From Bimuria novae-zelandiae CBS 107.79 (taxonomy: Eukaryota; Ascomycota; Dothideomycetes; Pleosporales; Didymosphaeriaceae), in assembly GCA_010015655.1 (NCBI GenBank), contig ML976666.1, positions 973,107 through 1,037,106 of the forward strand: 64,000 bases of DNA. The letters are read 5' to 3'. The notes beneath the pieces were generated by a model. The model did no database searches, was not told where the DNA came from, and saw only the letters and a list, made by a program, of their open reading frames with translations. Both the position numbers and the translations under genes were made by a program. Every line of letters begins with the position of its first letter. Position 1 is the stretch's first letter. This document shows positions 38,100 to 50,200 of the stretch, piece by piece.

Positions 38100-38551
38100 A
38101 AACGCGGGTAGATGTCACACTATAGGTATATATAACTAACTTAGGGCCTGACTTAGCAGAATTAAATAACTCTAGGTATATAGCTAATACTATCTAAGTA
38201 GAGGCTTAGTAATAATTTGCTGCTTCTTTTATATACTAAATATAACACCTTTAGTCTCTATCTAATTACTACACTACCTGTCCTACCTGTCCTCTTATAG
38301 TAGATTGCGATAGATTTTATAACTATAGTGAGGCCTACAGAGTAATATAAATATTCTAGAATCTTTACGCCGTGCTATATATTAAATCTATTAAATTTAT
38401 TAATTAATTAGGCTATTTTATTATTACTAGGCAATTAAGTTTTATAATATCTAAATTACCTAATTAAAGTTAAATAGTATAAGACCTACTACTTACTAAC
38501 GTATTTATATTTTTTAATAAGCTTTTCTTTCGTGCTAAGTAATAGTATTTA

Positions 38552-39029
38552 TGTTACAAGGGGTTTTACATACCTAAGCCTGATCCGGATTAGGGGAGGA
38601 TAGGTTAAGGGTAAGACGCCTCGTGGATATATTTAGTATTTAAGAGCTTAATAGTAACGCTAGGGTCTACAAATAATTTATTATTATTATAAACTATAAA
38701 GTAACTAACTAATTGATTTACTAATATATTATAAAACATATACTCGTAGTAAATTAAATTAACTACAAGGAGTAGGAAAGGCGTAGAGAAATTATTAAAC
38801 TATATACTATTTATTTTAACCTTTACTGTTATTAGAATTATTATTATAGTCCTGCCAAGATTCTGTAGTCCCTAGGGACTTTCGCTTATGCGGGACTACG
38901 TCACGTGATTGCTAATCTAAGCTGCCCAGCGCTTCTGTGTGTTCCTCCGACGCGGTCATTCCGTCAACAATGACTCTCTTAGCGTAATTGTCTGGTTCTA
39001 TTGTTGCTGTGGGGTTCGTGATTGTAACA
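38552..39029 (-). mobile_element. Solo LTR (478 bp) with ATTTA target duplication
   Basis: Starts TGTTACAAGG and ends GATTGTAACA. ATTTA lies immediately on both sides (38,547-38,551 and 39,030-39,034). Its complement aligns with the split LTR at 17,850-31,585. It is the least altered copy of that family here, with a CpG-rich segment near 38,880-39,020. Confidence 0.88.
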
Positions 39030-39393
39030 ATTTAATAAATTAATTCTTTTTAATTAGTATAGCGTCGTTAAGGCTTGATAAATTACATATTTAATTTTAA
39101 TACTTTCACTTAATAAATAGAGAATTTAGAGCGGTTAAGAGATTATAGGAGGTATATTAAATATAAAAGTAGAAATAAAAGCTCTATCTTATTAATTTTA
39201 TAAAACTATAAAAGCTTAATATTAATATAGTTAGCATGTCTATTAAGTAAAAGAAGTTAGTATTACTAAGTATTAAAGACTATTTTTAAAATATAAATAC
39301 GCTATAGTAACTTAGCGCCTATATTTTTTAATATCTACTTATTATTAAAGGTTATATATAGCTAATGAGGTACTAGTTTTACTAAGAACTATA
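39030..39393. other. RIP-altered repeat DNA
   Basis: A+T-rich sequence that continues on the far side of the pogo insertion at 39,394-41,301 and is therefore older than it. No family is assigned. Confidence 0.45.
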
Positions 39394-41301
39394 ACGTATG
39401 TACTAAGCGAGTCGTCCATCTAAGCGAAGCGTCCACCCCACCAAGTTTTTATACCTTTGTAGCGAACTACCTCAGCAACGTAACAAGTAGAGTATATAAA
39501 AGTATTATTATATATTAAGTACTATCTATAGTATCCTTCCTGCATATTCGCACGTTATAGCTAGTCTTCTCGCAGTAGCTATAGCGTATTAAAGCTTACT
39601 AATTAGTACCTAATCGCGCCTTATCTTAACGTATTTTACCCTTTACCCACTACTTAGCGTTCTTTTAAGTAATAATTTCCTTTACTTCTACCTTTATTAA
39701 GGTATTTTACTACTATTTCCACTTTCTTTTCTACTTTCTACGTATTATAGTAGCCTTATTAGCCTTTTTAAGTCTTGCGATCTAATCGCGTATAAGCGTA
39801 CTTTTATAAGCTATTACTTTAGTGCCCTTTTTAAGCTAATTAAGCGCTATAATAATAGAAGTAAATTATAAGCTCTTATACCTTTAAATCCTATTATAAA
39901 TTAATATTAATTAAGCTTCTAGCTTGCGCGTGTTACTGAGTGTTTTAGCTTCTTAAAAAGTAATTTTTAGTAAAGGTAACGTTAGCGTATAAAGCTTAAT
40001 ATTAAGCTTTAATATTACTGCCTCTAGGTTATGTAAGACTAGGCTAGCGCCTTAAAAGCTTACGCAGATATTCTCCTTTATAATTAATTATATATAGGCT
40101 ATGTAGAAGGCTAGTAGGAACTCTAGCTTTATAATATAGCTAATATAGTTATATATTAGGCTTTTAATCTAGTAGCTATACGCGTGCTTTAATAGCAAAA
40201 AGTAGTTAGTATTAAGTAGCTATAAAAAGTATAATAAATATAGTAGTATATAAAGAGTATAATAAATATAGTAGTATATAAAGAGTATAATAAATATAGT
40301 AGTATATAAAGAGTATAAATATTATTTTCTTTATAGAGCTTTTAAAATTTAAGTAAGTTATAGCTCTTATAGCTATTAAGTATAAGTAGCTAGCGCGTGC
40401 CTACCCCATACTCTACTATATACTTAATAAAGTATCTTAGCTACTCTACTCTAAACTTATTAGTAGTCTAGCTATTTTTACTTATAGCGAAAGACTAGTC
40501 GCGCGGTATATTATTATCTTAGTACTAGATAGAGAGGTAATACTAGCTAGTAAAGATAATAAAGGGCGGGATTGCCTAGCTAGTAGTATTAATTCTATAG
40601 ATTACTATAACTTACTTATAATTACTTAACTATATAGCCTTAAGCCTGCCTTATCTCTCTAAGCTTATAATAATAAGCTAAGCGAATATCCTACCTATTA
40701 TAAAGCTAATCTTATTAAAGTTATAAGTATTTTTATTATAAATATTATAGGTAGCCTTCGTGCGCGCTATAAGCTTAAACTAAGCCTTAATAGCTTTTAA
40801 ATCCTTATATAAAGCTCTTTGCTAATCGTATAGCTAATTAAATCGTGTAGTAAGGTAATTTATTCGCTTAACGAAGTTGCGTGGCTAGTCTCTGCCTACT
40901 TGTCTAGCGCCTTGCTTAGCGAGTAGCTTATCCGCCATATCTCGTACAGCACCTAGCGTGGGCGGAAATCCTCGCGAATCGAGGTTAAGTATATACTAAA
41001 CAATTACCTTCTCTTCTAGCTTTATAAGCTTCTTTAATTTAGGCTTATAGTTATGTTAGATAGGCTTTCGAGCGCGTCGGTCGCGCATTATTATTTAAGG
41101 AATATTATATATCTATATAGCCTAGCGCTTACTTTTTATTTAACCTCTATTTATAGAGAAGATAGTAAGGAATATATTAGCTTCGTTAGAAGGCATAAGG
41201 ATAGTAATTAGTAGAGTTATTACGCTGGTAAGGTGGCGCATTGTAAAAACTTAGTGGGGTGGATGCTTCGCTTAGATGGACGACTCGCTTAGTACATACG
41301 T
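39394..41301 (-). mobile_element. pogo/Fot1-type DNA transposon, RIP-inactivated (copy 2)
   Basis: 1,908 bp with about 55-bp terminal inverted repeats starting ACGTATGTACTAAGCGAGTC, and TA on both sides (39,392-39,393 and 41,302-41,303). The minus strand carries a degraded transposase N-terminus near 41,090-40,850: MRDRRARKP, KLEEKVIV, LDSRGFPP, MADKLLAKQGARQVGRD and NFVKR, the Fot1-type DNA-binding region. Stops replace Gln and Trp codons, as in RIP. Confidence 0.9.
40229..40312 (+). repeat. Three perfect 28-bp tandem repeats
   Basis: The unit GTATAATAAATATAGTAGTA plus TATAAAGA repeats exactly at 40,229, 40,257 and 40,285, followed by a partial unit. It lies inside the second pogo copy. Confidence 0.9.
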
Positions 41302-42260
41302 TATTATTTATAAGTTTTAGATTTTAAAAATAATAGCATAGCGCAGTTCCCGTCCTATTATTAAAATATAATTAATTATAAAGACCTACTTATAATTCTT
41401 TAGCGACCTTATATAAGCCTTCTTCTTAGAGCTTAATATAAGCACCCTAGAGTTAGTAAATATACCTAGGGCTATTCTAGTCTTATTTATATTTTATATA
41501 TCCTTAACGCGTATATTAAGACGTATTTAAATAGCCTTAAATACCTTAAAAAACGTGCGTATTTATTTAAAAGTAGTAGCTTTAGCTTATAAAGCCTTAA
41601 GCTTTTTACCAATAATTAAATTAATGCGTAAGTTCCCTGCAATAAAGTCCTATATTTATTACTTACTAAGAAGCTAAATATTACTATTAAAGTAAAAAAT
41701 TTTAAATATAATTTTTTAAGCACGCTTGTATAATAGGGGAAATTTTTTTTATCTTAATTAATAATCTAATTAGTTAAAAAATCCTCTTAATTTAATAATA
41801 ATTATTATAAATACTAGTAAGTAGCGTAGTATAGTACGCGTCTATTAACGTACGTAAATAGTATAGATTACGTAATATTATAGGCTTGCGTAGCTATACG
41901 CTAACTGGAAAAAATATTAAAATTAAAATCTATAATAGTAGCTTATATATCTACTTTATAATTGCCTATATTAATTAAGCATTATTAACAGAAAAGGTAG
42001 TATTATATAGGTAATTAGGTTGGTGGGGCTAATTAACATTTAGGGGTGATCAACATTTAGGTGCGCCGGCTTAAGCGAAAAAGTAGCAATCGACGCCCTT
42101 TCAGAAACCTTCCTAATTAGACAGTTCAGACCACCCTTCCCAAAGCAACCTAGCCCATACCGCCACACCGACCTAACGCAAACAAAGCTTCCGCCAGCCA
42201 TGACATCACAGCCCCAGGCCGCGTCACCACCTCACCATCTCACGTCAGCTGAACCTCCGC
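41302..42260. other. RIP-altered repeat DNA, then a short normal-composition stretch
   Basis: The first 700 bp are RIP-type and unassigned. From about 42,060 the composition becomes normal up to the Tc1-type element at 42,261. No gene is seen. Confidence 0.4.
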
Positions 42261-43927
42261 CACCAGGTGGCGAGCTAATTCGTGATCGGTGTACGTAAGC
42301 AGCACTAGCCATTAACAACAGCCCCTCTATCTATAATAAAACTTCACCCTTACACTAATCACCCAAATCTCGTCCGATTCCTACGATAAGCAGCTCAATC
42401 GACGCGCCGCAAACGCCTAAACGCTCTAAACCTAATATCTAATATACTACGCCTACGAAATTAGCCTACCTACACTATTATAGCCACCGGGCGAACAGCG
42501 AGACTATTAACAACGTTAATAAGCTATTTCGAATCTCTAAGGCTACAGGCAAATGTTAGAGGCGTTAATAACGTAAGCTAGGTATAAAGATCGCGTAAAG
42601 GCGTACGCGCAAGCCTTTAGCTAAGCTTAATAATAATAAGCTTAAGAGAGCTTTTTAAACGCCTATATAAGGTCTTAAACACATAGCAAAGCCTAAGGAG
42701 AATCCCTATAGTTAACGCCCGCTTACCTATTAAGCTAAAAAGTATAGCGTTAAGCTCTCTAAGCGTTAGTTATAATATAACTTTAGTTAATAACTCGACG
42801 CTTACATGTACATGGCGCCCTATAGTAATCCTTTAATAGACGCCAACAAAGCTACGCGCGTATAGTATGGCTAGCAGAATAAGAATCTGCCTATTATAGG
42901 TTACTAGGATTAAGTTTTCTTTACTAATAAGGCTTATTTTAACCTACATAAGCGCCTCTAAAAGCCTCGTTAGCTGCGTCGACGCGGGCAGCAAAAACGA
43001 TATAGAAAAGTCACTAATATACAGCCTCGGAGCGCTCCTAGGGGTCAGGTTTTACACATGTACGCCTGCGTTAACTGGGACTTCAAATTAGAGCTCTACT
43101 TTTACAACGACAACAAAGAGATGCCTACAGTTATTAAGCCTCCGCCGAAACCTTGCAAAAGGATATATGAGTCCTCTTAGCAGTACGGAAAGCGCGTACA
43201 AGAATAGGAGGCTTATAAGCCTCCTAAAGTTAACGTAGATCTTTAGGGGAACTATATAACGCAAGCCTACTATACAGAGCATGTACTGCCTACGTATATT
43301 AAGATCCTTAACAACGCGCGCACTTGTAATCCTTATAAATATCTTATTCTATAAGAAAATAATAACCTGTTATATAGTATAAGATTAAAACATAATGTTG
43401 TGTGTATATTTAAGATATCTTAAGGAGTGCGGCTTTTTATACACCCAGGGAGGTCACCAGATCTTAATCCTACAGAAGGATGCTGGCTCATCCTTAAAGA
43501 AAAGGCCAAAAGGCGTCTCCACAAGCTTTGTGAAGGTGAGACGCCTTGGGATAGGACTACAAAACACCTCAAGGATATACTACAGCAAATATGGGATAAG
43601 ATCTCTATCAATGAGATTAGGGAGCTTATTAAGGAGATGCCAGATCGCTGCTAAAGGCTTATAGAAACTGGCGGCGAGAAGATACGCTCACAACGCTGGT
43701 GAATATACTGTACATATCCTACATACTGTAGAGATCCTAAGATCTCAACACCAAATCTGAGCTCTACGCGTCAGATTTAAGCTTTAAAATTAAGTTTAGC
43801 CTTAAAATCAAGTTAATATGCGTCAAGAACCTCAGAATTTCGACTTTGTATGGTGATTACTATGGGAGAACAAAATTTGGCGGTTGTGCTTACATAAACC
43901 GATCACGAATTAGCTCGCCACCTGGTG
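42261..43927 (+). mobile_element. Tc1/mariner-superfamily element with 40-bp inverted repeats
   Basis: 1,667 bp. The ends are CACCAGGTGGCGAGCTAATT at 42,261 and its complement ending at 43,927, with two differences over 40 bp. The + strand has a degraded DDE transposase: a catalytic-core segment near 43,060 (CVNWDFKLELYFY) and the open C-terminal part at 43,427-43,654. CCGC flanks both ends instead of the TA expected for Tc1/mariner. Confidence 0.82.
43427..43654 (+). pseudogene. C-terminal part of a Tc1-type DDE transposase
   Basis: A 75-codon open remnant with HPGRSPDLNPTEGCW, the hallmark around the last catalytic residue of Tc1/DDE_3 transposases. It continues WDKISINEIRELIKEMPDRC, the usual family end. 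Upstream frames on the same strand are broken by stops. It lies inside the element at 42,261-43,927. Confidence 0.8.
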
Positions 43928-44519
43928 CCGCCTCTCCCCATCCCCAATGGACCTATAATGGCCGCAGTACGCCTGTGATTGCGCGTCAGGCAACGGGGCA
44001 CATGAGGTGAGATGCAAGGGGTACGAAAGAGGTAAAAGCGATGCGAATCTGACTGTATGCGGACGGGAAGGATGCGAGGAGGATTACGGTATGGATTTTA
44101 TGGGAAAGCTTGTTTGCGGGTGCGTTAGGGTGAAGTGCGTACATTGAGATTTCTCCTACGCAGCAAATTGTTAATTGCTCCTTCTTGCACGCAAGGCAAG
44201 ATCGGAATTTGTAGAAGACATGGGTAGTGAGAAATGCAAAAAACACGACTGGGTAGAGGTGGAGATTCACATGCGAAAGCGTCACGATGACGAAATAGGA
44301 GTAAATATTACAATATTGAATGTTGCGTGATATCTATCTGGACATCACAGTAACAGCCCTGGTTCCACCTAGGAGTTCCGAATCACCGGAATTATAGCTC
44401 ATAGCCCAAAGTGATGCCCTAAGGGCGCAGTGAAGACAGCTCAACGAGCTAATCGGGTCAAGTAGACCATGCCGAAAAGTGACCTTTGAAAATGTGCGAA
44501 GCCGACAGTGTTGAGGCGT
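43928..44519. other. Normal-composition intergenic region
   Basis: Start of a gene island between transposon blocks; it contains the 3' UTR of the minus-strand GPI-type gene. The minus-strand frame at 43,986-44,285 has no recognisable domain. Confidence 0.45.
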
Positions 44520-45044
44520 TTACAAGAGACCAGCAGCGGCGAAGATACCGCCAGCAATGGCGCCGAGGACCGGGAGGGCAGTCGGAGCAGCAGCGCCGGG
44601 AGAGTGAGTGCTGCTGGCAGAGGCACCGGATTGGGCCGCAGATGAGGTTGCGGAGCTAGCGGCTGAACTCAGGCTGCTGAGAGCACTGCTGGCTTTGCTC
44701 TGGATGGAAGACGAGGCGGCGCCATCGGTAGCGGAGGAAAGAGCGGCGGTGCCTGATGAGGCGATGGCGGAAGCTTCGCTGGAGACTGAGCTGGCGACCG
44801 AGGAGAGGGCGGATTCTGCGCCGGAGGTGACCTCTGAGGCGACTGAGCTCGCGACGGAGCTGGCACCGCCGACGATCGAGGAAGCAAGGGAACCACCCTG
44901 AGAGGTGAGGCTGTTGAAGACGGAGGTAATGTCACCACCAATGCCGGAAGTGATCTCGCCGCCGACAGAGTTAATGAGGGAGTCGACCTGGGCGTTGGCA
45001 GCGCCGACGGCGGCAGCAGCGGCGAACACAGTGGAGAAACGCAT
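44520..45044 (-). CDS. Ser/Ala-rich secreted protein, probably GPI-anchored
   Basis: 174 residues from the ATG at 45,044. An N-terminal signal peptide (MRFSTVFAAAAAVGAANA, cleavage likely before QVDS) is followed by a low-complexity body of Ser, Ala, Gly and Thr (SSVASSVASEVTSG-type runs). The end APTALPVLGAIAGGIFAAAGLL is a hydrophobic GPI-attachment tail with small residues before it. The frame can be extended upstream to 45,167, but that would bury the signal peptide, so 45,044 is preferred. Such proteins are commonly cell-wall or surface proteins, and some related small proteins are effectors; no domain proves either. It is the only gene in a 3-kb island between RIP-altered transposons. 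A TATA-like GGTATAAGAA lies about 145 bp upstream. Confidence 0.8.
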   Translation of the reverse strand: MRFSTVFAAAAAVGAANAQVDSLINSVGGEITSGIGGDITSVFNSLTSQGGSLASSIVGGASSVASSVASEVTSGAESALSSVASSVSSEASAIASSGTAALSSATDGAASSSIQSKASSALSSLSSAASSATSSAAQSGASASSTHSPGAAAPTALPVLGAIAGGIFAAAGLL

Positions 45045-47028
45045 TATGATAGTGTTTGGTGTGTTGAGTTGAGGTAGGTGTTGATGAAAGTCGATATGGG
45101 TGGACGACGGGATCGAAATAGTCAAGTGTTGAGTGATTTGGTGTGAGTGGGAAAGTACGTCTAGCAAGGCGGCGAGAGCCTTCTTATACCGTCATGTCCT
45201 CGACATGATGCACGGCCGTTGAGCCTCCACGCATGGGCACTGCAACAAACAACCGAGACCGCATTCGGTTCCTACGCAAAACACCGCCATCATTTCTGTT
45301 ACGTATTACGTAGCCATCGACCGTGCAGGTTGCCTTTCGCTTTCCGGCACCGCCACATGGTGCTCCAAAACTATGCGGTTTCCAGGGGGAAGGCAGGCCA
45401 ACTTGCCGTAATTGGTTGTCTCCTTGTTACTGCAGCAATTTTTGTGGGGAGAGGCAAAAGCTTAGTCTGGGGTGATCGCCTGCTTGCAGCACGCCGTTAT
45501 TGCCGTTTGTCCCTACGATGACGACAGAGTGATGCTAAAATTGTGACTTGACCAATCGCAAGAACAAAGGCTGCGGACTGGTGGACCTTATTGTGGCTCA
45601 AATGCGTCGTTTTGGTGATGTTTTTACTCGTCTTGCTGCGGCGAAAGCTCTTGGACGGTCTTGACGATCTGTATCACAGGCTTACCAATTGCAGATGGCG
45701 ATCAGTCACCGGTCTCAGAGCCCACCAAGAGCGCACAGTTTCGTCTTAGAATTCTAGCTTGGCTTACGCGGTCGCTGAGGCGCATGGCTCATTCGTCCGA
45801 ACAACAATGCTGTTCGGGTAAATGCCATATGCGCGGAGCCATTGCTATGAGGTCATCGTCATCTGAAACGTCGCGGTCGCGGGAAATTGGCTGACATTGC
45901 GATGACATGGAATTGCATGGAAAGTCCTGTTCCTGACGGCGGGAGCTGGGAATACGCAGGGGAATTGTCGGAAGATTCCAGATTGAAAATGCGATCGGCA
46001 ATAGTGTGGCGGAGGAAGAGTTGCGATGATGTGGCGTGAGAGGCTTGTCACCGCGGATTGCGAGCATGGCCAAGACTGCGCCTTCCCGCTTCTAATTTAG
46101 GTGCCGGCTGCCCAGCGCCTTCGGCAGCAGCCGCAAGGTCTATCCGAGGCTATTCCAAGAAACCGCAACTCGTTTCCTTTCTTATAAATAGATCTGCTTT
46201 TCACGTGGGAATATCTAGTGTTTGTGAGACCTTGCCTAAGGTGACTTTGGACATGCACGGCAATAACTGAAGACGGGATATTTTTTCGAAGAAACCGACA
46301 AAAGCAGGAAATGCTTGCAGGAGCCGTTCCATGCACACACGCAATCATTGTACTCATTATGCCAACAACAAAGTCGGGATTCTGCATCTCGGATCATGTC
46401 CACGGACCACCAAGAGACCTTGCCGAAGTGGTCAGTAGAGCAACATAACCCGCTCTAGAAGGTAGACAATAACTTTGAAAGAATTCAAGATCATACGCTG
46501 TTTTGCACAAACTAACTCTTTTTCTAAGTACTCTACCCCGACTCCACGAAACTTGCCAAGCTCAAAGACGATAAAAGACACCCTTAACTAGAGTTGCCAA
46601 CAATTAATTAATCTATTAATTAATTAGTATTTTTGCTTAAATTAATCTTATTAATTTCTCTCTCTTTCTATAATTAATTAGTCTGGTTTTTTTCTATTTT
46701 TTAATTAATTAATTAATTCTTTTAATCTATTTTTACGCCGTATTTAACGCTAAAAAAGTCTTTTACGATAGTAATATTAATAAGTATAGTTAATTATATT
46801 ATTAGTATTAGTTATTTTATATTTTAAATAATTTTCTAATTACGTAATTAACTAGCTTAACATCCTAACTATAGCTCGTTTACCCTTTTTATTAATACTT
46901 TGTTATATTTTTTATACTCTCTCGCGCCCTCCCTCTTACACGTATATAATAGTCCTAGGTTTATGAAATAAAAGTAAAAGGAGTCTTTTAAGTATAGTAA
47001 AAAGACCAGTAGCATTACTAAGTATTAT
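45045..47028. other. Upstream region of the GPI-type gene, then RIP-altered DNA
   Basis: To about 46,570 the composition is normal with no recognised gene; the short frames at 45,219-45,521, 45,661-45,894 and 46,097-46,387 show no domain. From 46,570 the sequence is A+T-rich. GAGTTGCCAACAATTAATTA at about 46,591 resembles a RIP-altered end of the hAT family seen at 58,246. Confidence 0.45.
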
Positions 47029-47252
47029 TGTCAGATTTGATAGTGTTCTGTCACTTTGAGATAATGCAGTGATGAGAATTGATGGTTGTGATGATTTATT
47101 GATGATGTTCGTGTTCTGTCTGTGTCTGGAATGCAGATGTGTGCGAGGCTCCAAATAAGTGTCGCTGCAGCGCTAGCCCTATTTAGAATAGTACAAAAGA
47201 GAGAGTGCTCCAGCCTCATATCCACAATAGATAGAGGCCATATAATCGGACA
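47029..47252 (-). repeat. 3' LTR of Copia copy 2 (224 bp)
   Basis: Read on the + strand it runs TGTCAGATTTGATAGTG to ATATAATCGGACA and is little altered. Confidence 0.92.
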
Positions 47253-50200
47253 CACCCCCTTAGCTTGGGCTTATCCTTAAGCTGGACCTTCGCATTATTT
47301 ATCTATCTATTATTCTAACTTAAAGGCCTCTATCCTCTGCTGTAGATCCTGCAGGGTAACCTCTTAATTAGTGATCTTATCTAATATATCTTTAAGTCCT
47401 AGCTTATTCAGAAACTTGCTCTATTTGTTCACTGGTAAGGCCTTTGTGAGTCTATCTACAACCATGTCCTCTAAGCGTTAATAGTCCACCTTAATTTTCC
47501 TAAGTGTGACTTCTTGTCTTAGCTAGTAATTGTAGATATCTACATGGCGGAGCTTAGTCTGTAGCTTTGCGATCTCTTTAGTAACTAGGCGAATAGTTTA
47601 TTAATTATCGTAGTTAATTGTAATTAGGTAATTGCTTATAGCGATCTAGAGCTCCTAAAGTAATTATGAAGTAAAGATGGCCTCCTTAGCTACTTGTGAA
47701 AGCGCTAGAAGTTTGGCCTCTATTATTAATATAGTGACTGTATCTTGCTTACTTGCTTTCCAGGCAATTAGGCCGCTAAATAGCTTAATAATATATCCTT
47801 GTAAACTCTTGCGATTAAGTGTATTATCTGTAAAGGATGCGTCGCTTGCTACTTCTAAAGTATCTGCACCCCCAAGCTAAAGACCTAATAATTTAGTATT
47901 AGTAAGATAGAGGAGAACTTAGTTAGTAACCACTTAATGCTCTTCGCTTAGGTTAGATAAGAATCGTGATAATCTAAAGCTTGCAAAGGTAATATCTAGT
48001 CGTGTAGTTACTATAGCGTAGAGGATAGATCCTATCTTGCGCTAATATCGATTAACTTTAGCCTTACTAGCGAGCCTGGTTCGAGGAAGTAGTTTGACTG
48101 CTACTATAGGTATTTCGTGCCGTATCTTATGTTGCTCAATGAGGCGCGAGATCTTGTTAATGTATAAGGCCTATAAAAGCCAGATCTTTCCGTTCAGGCG
48201 GTCTCTAATAACTTCAACTCCTAGAAACTATTATAGGTCGTTATTACTAGTAAGTGTAAATTTAGTGCTTATCTTTACTAGAGCAGCTTTAGCAGCTTGC
48301 TGTTATAACTTATCGTAAGTAATAATAAGGTTATCTATATAGAAGAAGATAATAATGCTATCCTTAATAAGACAGCATGGCTCGTGGGGTACTATTTTAA
48401 AACCTATATCACGAAGCGTTGATGTAAACTCTCTCTGCTAAAGCAATAGAGATATGCGCAGTCCGTAGAGTGCTTTGTGTAGGTAGAGGACTATGCCTGC
48501 TCGCGAGTAGCCACGGGGCATTCTTATGTAGATTTCTCTGTCTAGCTTTGCGTGGACAAAAGCGTTGGTAACGTCGTGTTAGATAAGCTCTAGGTCGAAC
48601 CAAGCTGTAATCGCTATAAGCATGTAAAATAATTATCCTACTAGTATTGCGGCGTAGGTTTCTTGCGAAGTAAGGTGCCGTTATTAGTTACCTCTCACGA
48701 CTAGTCATGCCTTGCACTTCTGTAGTCGATGGTGTTTATTAAACTTATAGGTATATACCTATATGTAGTCGAGGATTTGGTGGCCTGCTGCTTTTACTAG
48801 AGCGGCTGTAACCTTACTCCAGGATTTCATTTCCTTATGGCTCTGTAGATGGGATCGCTCGGCTTCCTTCTACATATCGTAGAGAGGGTGGTCCTCGAGC
48901 TTGTTTTAGCATGTGGGTGGCTCTAGAAGCACGCTTCGATGTGGCTTCTTACCTAATATAATTATTTATTAAAGCTGCACCTTATTAAGAACCTTGCCTT
49001 TGTATTTACCGTTGCTGCTAGCTTTAGTGCCTGCTATAAAGGCTGCGGCCTATGCGCTTGTTTGCAACTGCCCTATTTATAACTCTTAGGGTGGTCTAGC
49101 TTAATTGCCTCCTGCCATTAGTTGTGCAAGGAGTGTCACTAGTGGTAGTGTTAATAGAGGCGTTAGATATTCGTACCTAGCTTTCTTACCTTAATTATAC
49201 TTAGGAGCGCTTTTAACCTCTTCCTCTAGCGCTTTACTAATTATCTTATCCTTAAAGAAGGACTCGGTGGCTTGCTCTTATTAAGGTAAAGAAGGTAGCT
49301 CTACTAATCGCACCTAGGCCGCTATTTCTTCTAATATGTTGTGCATAAGGTTGTCTACCAGGTCTTTAGTTTTGCCTAAGAACACAGTATCCTCGTCGAA
49401 AATTACATCGCGAGTACTAATTGTCTTTGCTAGAGAGGGAATCCATATTCTCTAGATATTAGTTAATTTATAGCTAACTAAATAACCTATCTATGCTTTA
49501 GGATCTAGTCGCTAGAGCTTACTCTTGCCACGTTTAGTGTTATTAGTTATGGCAAAGGTCTTGCAGCTATAGGCTTTTAAGTAAGCTTAATTAGGCTTCT
49601 TTAGTTAGGTGACAATGCCGTTCTAAAAGGCTACTATTGTAAAGAACACTTTATATAGAGATTGCTATCAATTAGCGTAGTTTAGCGTTTAATTATATAG
49701 GTAGACTGTAGCTCGGGTAATCTTAGGCTACATTTACTAGGGTAGGTTAGAGTTAAGTCGCATCGCGCGCGCTTTCTCCTTAATTACACCCCCTAAGCGT
49801 TTAGCTCTTCTATTTTATACTTAAGTATCTAGTGCTAAAGGCTCGATCTTAATATCTTGCGCTAAGCACCACTTCTTAACGTTTACCTTAATAAAGAAGA
49901 TCTTGTTATCGGATTTAATTACTTTCACTATAATGTTGTATTATACTTTTATAAACTATGTAAAGGTGCTAAGTAATTTAATAATTAAGCGTGCTAGGTG
50001 ATTATCCTTAAAGTAGTAGTCCTATGCGAAGCTAGAGAATTAGTTAGTAATTAGTATTTAGCTTTTCTCTTTTGTTAAGCTGTCTGCTTCGTAGTTGTGA
50101 AAGTCTATTACGACTTGCTCGCCAGGGCCTTTAGTTCGCTCCCTAGCTTGCCAGCGTATTTGCCGTTTTAGTTTTACTTTACTGCAGGCATTACATTTAA

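Larger units (their letters stand above)
36488..38551. other. Mixed repeat DNA without a gene
   Basis: RIP-type A+T-rich stretches alternate with two less altered patches. One (about 36,622-36,874) runs TGTCGGTTCACAGG...GTGCAGACA and may be a solo LTR, but I find no matching 5-bp duplication. The other (about 37,360-37,740) holds a short tandem repeat. Confidence 0.45.

Noticed and set aside
40229..40312. CRISPR-like array
   Set aside because: The 28-bp units are directly adjacent without spacers, A+T-rich, and in a fungal transposon.
44608..44901. Acidic Ala/Glu-rich + strand frame opposite the GPI-type gene
   Set aside because: Antisense shadow of a repetitive Ser/Ala coding sequence.
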